A stretch of 25,913 bases of DNA from Oscillospiraceae bacterium. GTDB lineage: Bacteria; Bacillota_A; Clostridia; Oscillospirales; Oscillospiraceae. The stretch spans positions 1 through 25,913 of the forward strand of contig JAFVPA010000015.1 of assembly GCA_017505505.1 (NCBI GenBank), in the 5' to 3' direction. Positions 22,822 through 25,913 of this stretch are shown one piece after another; within the stretch, counting starts at the first letter, position 1, and the number at the start of each line of letters is the position of its first letter. The notes under the pieces are model-generated. The model saw only the letters and a list, made by a program, of their open reading frames with translations. It had not been told where the DNA came from and did not search any database. Made by a program: the position numbers and the translations under genes.

Positions 22822-24156
22822 ATGGCAAAACCTTTGGTGGCCATTGTTGGCCGCCCCAATGTAGGCAAGTCCATGTTGTTCAATAAGCTCACCGGACACC
22901 GTACCAGCATTGTCGAGGATACCCCCGGCGTTACCCGGGACCGGATCTACGGCGACTGCGAGTGGTGCGGACGGACCTTCTCTCTGGTGGATACCGGCGG
23001 TATTGAGCCGGGCACTGAGAACGATATGCTGAAATTCATGCGCCGTCAGGCAGAGATCGGCATTGAGCTGGCAGATGCCATTGTTATGGTTGTGGACGTT
23101 CGCTCCGGTGTTACCGCTGCGGACCAGGATGTGGCCACCATGCTGCGCAAATCCGGCAAGCCCGTGGCTCTGGCCGTCAACAAGTGCGACTCCATCGGCC
23201 TGGTGAATCCCGATGTGTTTGAATTCTATTCTCTGGGCATCGGTGATCTGTTTGAAACCTCTGCCGTCCATGGCCATGGCACCGGCGACCTGCTGGACTG
23301 GGTGCTGGAAAACATCCCCGAGGATGACAGCGAAGGCGAGGACGAGGATCTGATCAAGGTCGCCATTGTGGGCAAACCCAACGTGGGCAAGTCCTCCCTC
23401 TTAAACCGGATCCTGGGCGAGGAGCGAGTCATCGTCTCCAACATCGCCGGCACCACCCGGGATGCCATCGACTCCTACTTTGAAAATGAAACCGGCAAGT
23501 ACTGCTTCATTGATACCGCCGGCATGCGCCGCAAGAGCAAGGTGGACGATGCCATCGAAAAGTATTCCAACATGCGCTCCATCAACGCCATTGAGCGGGC
23601 GGATGTGTGTCTGATCCTCATCGATGCCAACGACGGTGTCACCGAACAGGATACCAAGATTGCAGGTCTGGTCCACGAGGCCGGCAAGGCTGCCATCATC
23701 GTGGTGAACAAGTGGGACGCTGTGGAAAACAAGGAAACCAACACCATGCGGGACATGGAAGCCGCCGTCCGGGATGGCTTAAGCTACATGACCTATGCCC
23801 CCGTGCTGTTTATCTCCGCCCTGACCGGCTCCCGTGTGGATAAGCTCTATCAGATGATCCAGGAGGTCCACGCCCAGAACACCATGCGCATCACCACCGG
23901 CGCGCTGAACAGTGTCCTGGCCGACGCCACCGCCCGGGTCCAGCCTCCTACGGATAAGGGCCGCCGCCTGAAGATCTACTATATGACCCAGGCCAGCTCC
24001 AAGCCCCCGCATTTTGTCATTTTCTGCAACGATGCCCGTCTGTTCCACTTCTCCTATCAGCGCTATCTGGAGAATCAGATCCGGGAGGTCTTCGGCCTCC
24101 AGGGCACCCCTGTGCGGATCACCATCCGTCAGAAGGGTGATAAGGAGGACGACTGA
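22822..24156 (+). CDS. der: Ribosome-assembly GTPase Der (EngA)
   Basis: A tandem GTPase needed for maturation of the 50S subunit. The 444-residue protein shows two full G domains: first GRPNVGKS (10-17), DTGG (57-60) and NKCD (120-123); second GKPNVGKSS (184-192), DTAG (231-234) and NKWD (296-299). An acidic linker (EDDSEGEDED) joins them, and a KH-like domain ends the protein (~355-440). In the first P-loop the usual Ser/Thr after GKS is Met. ATG 22822 is used because it follows AAAGGAAG at proper spacing; the GTG three codons earlier overlaps that site. The stop overlaps the plsY start (TGATG), indicating translational coupling. Confidence 0.96.
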   Translation: MAKPLVAIVGRPNVGKSMLFNKLTGHRTSIVEDTPGVTRDRIYGDCEWCGRTFSLVDTGGIEPGTENDMLKFMRRQAEIGIELADAIVMVVDVRSGVTAADQDVATMLRKSGKPVALAVNKCDSIGLVNPDVFEFYSLGIGDLFETSAVHGHGTGDLLDWVLENIPEDDSEGEDEDLIKVAIVGKPNVGKSSLLNRILGEERVIVSNIAGTTRDAIDSYFENETGKYCFIDTAGMRRKSKVDDAIEKYSNMRSINAIERADVCLILIDANDGVTEQDTKIAGLVHEAGKAAIIVVNKWDAVENKETNTMRDMEAAVRDGLSYMTYAPVLFISALTGSRVDKLYQMIQEVHAQNTMRITTGALNSVLADATARVQPPTDKGRRLKIYYMTQASSKPPHFVIFCNDARLFHFSYQRYLENQIREVFGLQGTPVRITIRQKGDKEDD

Positions 24157-24782
24157 TGCCCATTTCCGCCATTCTTGTCACCATTCTGGCCTGCTACTTT
24201 CTGGGCAACCATAACGGTGCCGTCTGCATTTCCGCCATGCTTCATGACGATGTCCGCAACCACGGCAGCGGCAATGCGGGTCTGACCAACTTTATCCGCA
24301 ATTTCGGTGCCAGTAAGTCTATTGCTGTCATCCTCATTGACGTTCTCAAGGCCGTGCTGGCCTGCTGGCTGGGCGGCGCAATGTTCGCGCCCTACGGCTT
24401 TGCCCTGGAGGGCAGAGTCCTGGGAGGCCTTTGCGTCATGATCGGCCACGATTTCCCTGCCCTGCTGGGCTTCCGGGGAGGTAAGGGCATCTTAAGCGGC
24501 TGGTTCATTGCCTGGATGATCGACTGGCGGGTGGGACTGCTCATCGCCATCGTCTTCTTCGCCGCCTACTTTGCCACAAAGTATGTTTCCCTGGGCAGCG
24601 TGCTGGCCGCCGCAACCTTTGGTATCGGCTTCGCTGTCTTCTACTACGATAACCTGTCTGTGCTGCTGGGCTGCGGGGCCATGTCCCTGCTGACCATCTA
24701 CCAGCACCGGAGCAACGTGGTCCGTCTGCTCAAGGGCCAGGAGCGGAAGACCGATCTCTTCGCGAAAGGAAAAAAGCAATGA
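24156..24782 (+). CDS. plsY: Glycerol-3-phosphate acyltransferase PlsY
   Basis: A membrane enzyme that acylates glycerol 3-phosphate at position 1 with acyl-phosphate, the first step of phosphatidate synthesis. The 208-residue protein has about five to seven hydrophobic segments and the three PlsY motifs in order: NHGSGNAGLTNFIR (usually GSGNxGATNxxR), GHDFPALLGFRGGKG, and a later YVSLGSV segment. The first loop reads GNHNGA where most PlsY have GSIPxG, a variant discussed separately. Its ATG shares a base with the der stop, and its stop overlaps the gpsA start by four bases (ATGA), so the three genes are tightly coupled. GpsA makes its substrate. Confidence 0.93.
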   Translation: MPISAILVTILACYFLGNHNGAVCISAMLHDDVRNHGSGNAGLTNFIRNFGASKSIAVILIDVLKAVLACWLGGAMFAPYGFALEGRVLGGLCVMIGHDFPALLGFRGGKGILSGWFIAWMIDWRVGLLIAIVFFAAYFATKYVSLGSVLAAATFGIGFAVFYYDNLSVLLGCGAMSLLTIYQHRSNVVRLLKGQERKTDLFAKGKKQ

Positions 24783-25777
24783 AAGCTGTTGTCGTCGGCA
24801 GCGGTGCCTGGGGTACGGCCCTGGCCATCCGCCTGTGCAAAAATGGCCACGATGTAACCATGTGGACCTTCGAAAAAGATCTGATTCCCCAGATGGAGGA
24901 AACCCGCCGCAATCCCCGGCTGCCCTCTGCGGTTTTGCCGGAGGGACTGAAGATCAGCGGAGAGTACGCCTGCGTGACGGGCTGCAAGCTGGTCGTCATG
25001 GCCTCCCCCTCCTTCCCGGCCCGGGGTGTGGGTAAGGGTGTGGCCCCCTATCTTGATGAGGATGCCGTGGTGGTATCCGTCACCAAGGGCCTTGAGGACG
25101 GCTCTCACAAGCGCATGAGCGAAGTGGTGGCCGAGGTCACCGGACGGCAGGTAGTGGCCCTGACAGGCCCCAGCCACGCCGAGGAGGTGGCCATCGACTC
25201 CCCCACCGGATTGCTCGCCGCCTGTGAAAATCAGGACATGGCGGAATTCGTCCAGGATGCCTTCATGGCAGACTGTCTTCGTGTCTATACCAGTCCCGAC
25301 CCTGTGGGTGCGGAGCTGGGTGCGGCCCTGAAAAACGTCATTGCCCTGTGCGCCGGTATCACCGACGGCCTGGGCTGCGGTGACAACACCAAGGCCATGC
25401 TGATGACCCGTGGCCTGACCGAGACCGCCCGCCTGGGCGTTGCCCTGGGTGCCAGAAAAGAGACCTTCGCCGGCCTTGCCGGTGTGGGCGATCTGATCGT
25501 CACCTGCACCTCCATGCACTCAAGAAACCGCCGGGCCGGTATCCTCATTGGCCAGGGCAAGGATGCCCAGACCGCCATGAAGGAAGTGGGTGCCGTGGTG
25601 GAGGGCTACTACGCCGCCAAGTCCGCCTACCAGCTGGGCAAATCCAAGGGCATCGACATGCCCATTACGGAAGCGGCCTATAAGGTGCTCTACGAAGGCG
25701 CGGATGTAAGAGAAGTCTTCTCCGGCCTCATGAACCGGCAGCGGAAAGCCGAAAGCGAAGACGCAGGCTGGCTGTAA
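24779..25777 (+). CDS. gpsA: NAD(P)H-dependent glycerol-3-phosphate dehydrogenase
   Basis: Reduces dihydroxyacetone phosphate to sn-glycerol 3-phosphate, the head group used by PlsY. The 332-residue protein has the Rossmann motif GSGAWGTALA (7-16), catalytic Lys103 in TKGLE, GPSHAEEVA (130-138), Lys185 in LKNVIA, and DGLGCGDNTKAMLMTRGLTE (196-215) ending the active site. Length and motif order are normal. It overlaps plsY by four bases. In several clostridia spoIVA would come next on this strand; here the gene is followed by a series of hairpins. Confidence 0.96.
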   Translation: MKAVVVGSGAWGTALAIRLCKNGHDVTMWTFEKDLIPQMEETRRNPRLPSAVLPEGLKISGEYACVTGCKLVVMASPSFPARGVGKGVAPYLDEDAVVVSVTKGLEDGSHKRMSEVVAEVTGRQVVALTGPSHAEEVAIDSPTGLLAACENQDMAEFVQDAFMADCLRVYTSPDPVGAELGAALKNVIALCAGITDGLGCGDNTKAMLMTRGLTETARLGVALGARKETFAGLAGVGDLIVTCTSMHSRNRRAGILIGQGKDAQTAMKEVGAVVEGYYAAKSAYQLGKSKGIDMPITEAAYKVLYEGADVREVFSGLMNRQRKAESEDAGWL

Positions 25778-25781
25778 TCAT

Positions 25782-25857
25782 AACCACCACTAAAGTGGTG
25801 GTTTGCACAGCCCCTAGAAGGGGCTAATACTGGCTTCACCCCTAAAGGGGCATTGAA
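25782..25857. repeat. Array of small hairpins sharing TAAA-type loops
   Basis: Three hairpins follow gpsA in close order: AACCACCAC-TAAA-GTGGTGGTT (25782-25803), AGCCCC-TAGAA-GGGGCT (25809-25825) and CCCC-TAAA-GGGG (25839-25850), the last extended by TTCA/TGAA (25835-25838 with 25854-25857). A fourth, at 25881-25903, shares the CTAAAG loop and acts as the terminator. The stems differ while the loops are alike, so this is a pattern rather than copies of one repeat. It resembles the hairpins at IS200/IS605-type ends, but no transposase or TnpB is seen. Confidence 0.6.
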
Positions 25858-25880
25858 AGTTTGGCACCGCATTACACTTA

Positions 25881-25909
25881 CAGGCCGCCGCTAAAGCGGC
25901 CTGTTTTTA
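25881..25909 (+). terminator. Intrinsic terminator after gpsA and the hairpin array
   Basis: CAGGCCGC paired with GCGGCCTG (25881-25888 with 25896-25903) is followed by TTTTT. It probably ends the der-plsY-gpsA transcript. Confidence 0.85.
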
Positions 25910-25913
25910 TGCC

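Noticed and set aside
22813..22824. GTG start three codons upstream of the der ATG
   Set aside because: It overlaps the ribosome site; the ATG at 22822 has better spacing and gives the usual MAKPLVAIVGRPNVGKS beginning.
25782..25903. Hairpin array read as a CRISPR array
   Set aside because: The stems differ, spacers are irregular and short, and there are no cas genes. The repeats are hairpins with shared loops, not direct repeats.

Overview
The window looks like a piece of a spore-forming, low-G+C-phylum gut Clostridia genome, most likely of the Oscillospirales/Oscillospiraceae type. The evidence is an intact spoIVA, clostridial-type gene sets (yceD-rpmF, der-plsY-gpsA, thyA-folA), fairly GC-rich, strongly biased codon use in housekeeping genes, and intergenic GTAGGG-type hairpin elements. 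Genus cannot be decided from sequence alone. No rRNA, tRNA or CRISPR array was seen.

Region 1 (1-4168, + strand) is a decayed integrative and conjugative element (ICE). It holds the C-terminus of a VirD4/TraG coupling protein, a complete Maff2 membrane peptide, an LPXTG surface protein with a large internal deletion and frame change, a class C sortase whose start codon reads ACG and whose C-terminus is lost, and a middle fragment of the giant SNF2-helicase/N6-adenine-methylase of such elements. The mating-channel genes normally expected (VirB4/TraE, VirB6-like, peptidoglycan hydrolase, relaxase, integrase) are absent from the window. Region 2 (4169-7080, mostly - strand) continues accessory DNA: an unrecognised two-TM protein with a SAP domain, a translationally coupled tnpV-DUF6809 pair of transposon type, and an orphan terminator.

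Region 3 (7081-15400) is chromosomal housekeeping. It has pgi (glycolysis), a convergent thyA-folA operon (dTMP synthesis and folate recycling), a 1215-residue secreted GH24-type muramidase with an InlB repeat and about eleven SH3-like modules, and mnmA (tRNA 2-thiouridine). Region 4 (15401-20040) carries a YfhO-family membrane protein, a PH-domain protein with an Asp-rich tail, and a membrane acyltransferase, with two GTAGGGCGG-ended structured repeats around yfhO. Region 5 (20040-25913) has spoIVA on the - strand and, divergently, yceD-rpmF and der-plsY-gpsA (ribosome parts and assembly, then phosphatidate synthesis), with another large structured repeat between the two + strand operons and an array of small hairpins after gpsA.

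Many genes have clear sigma-A promoters with 17-bp spacers, and several have strong intrinsic terminators; these are listed. The items most worth a second look are the stepwise decay of the ICE, the multi-hairpin repeat families, the terminal hairpin array, the SAP membrane protein and the multi-SH3 muramidase.
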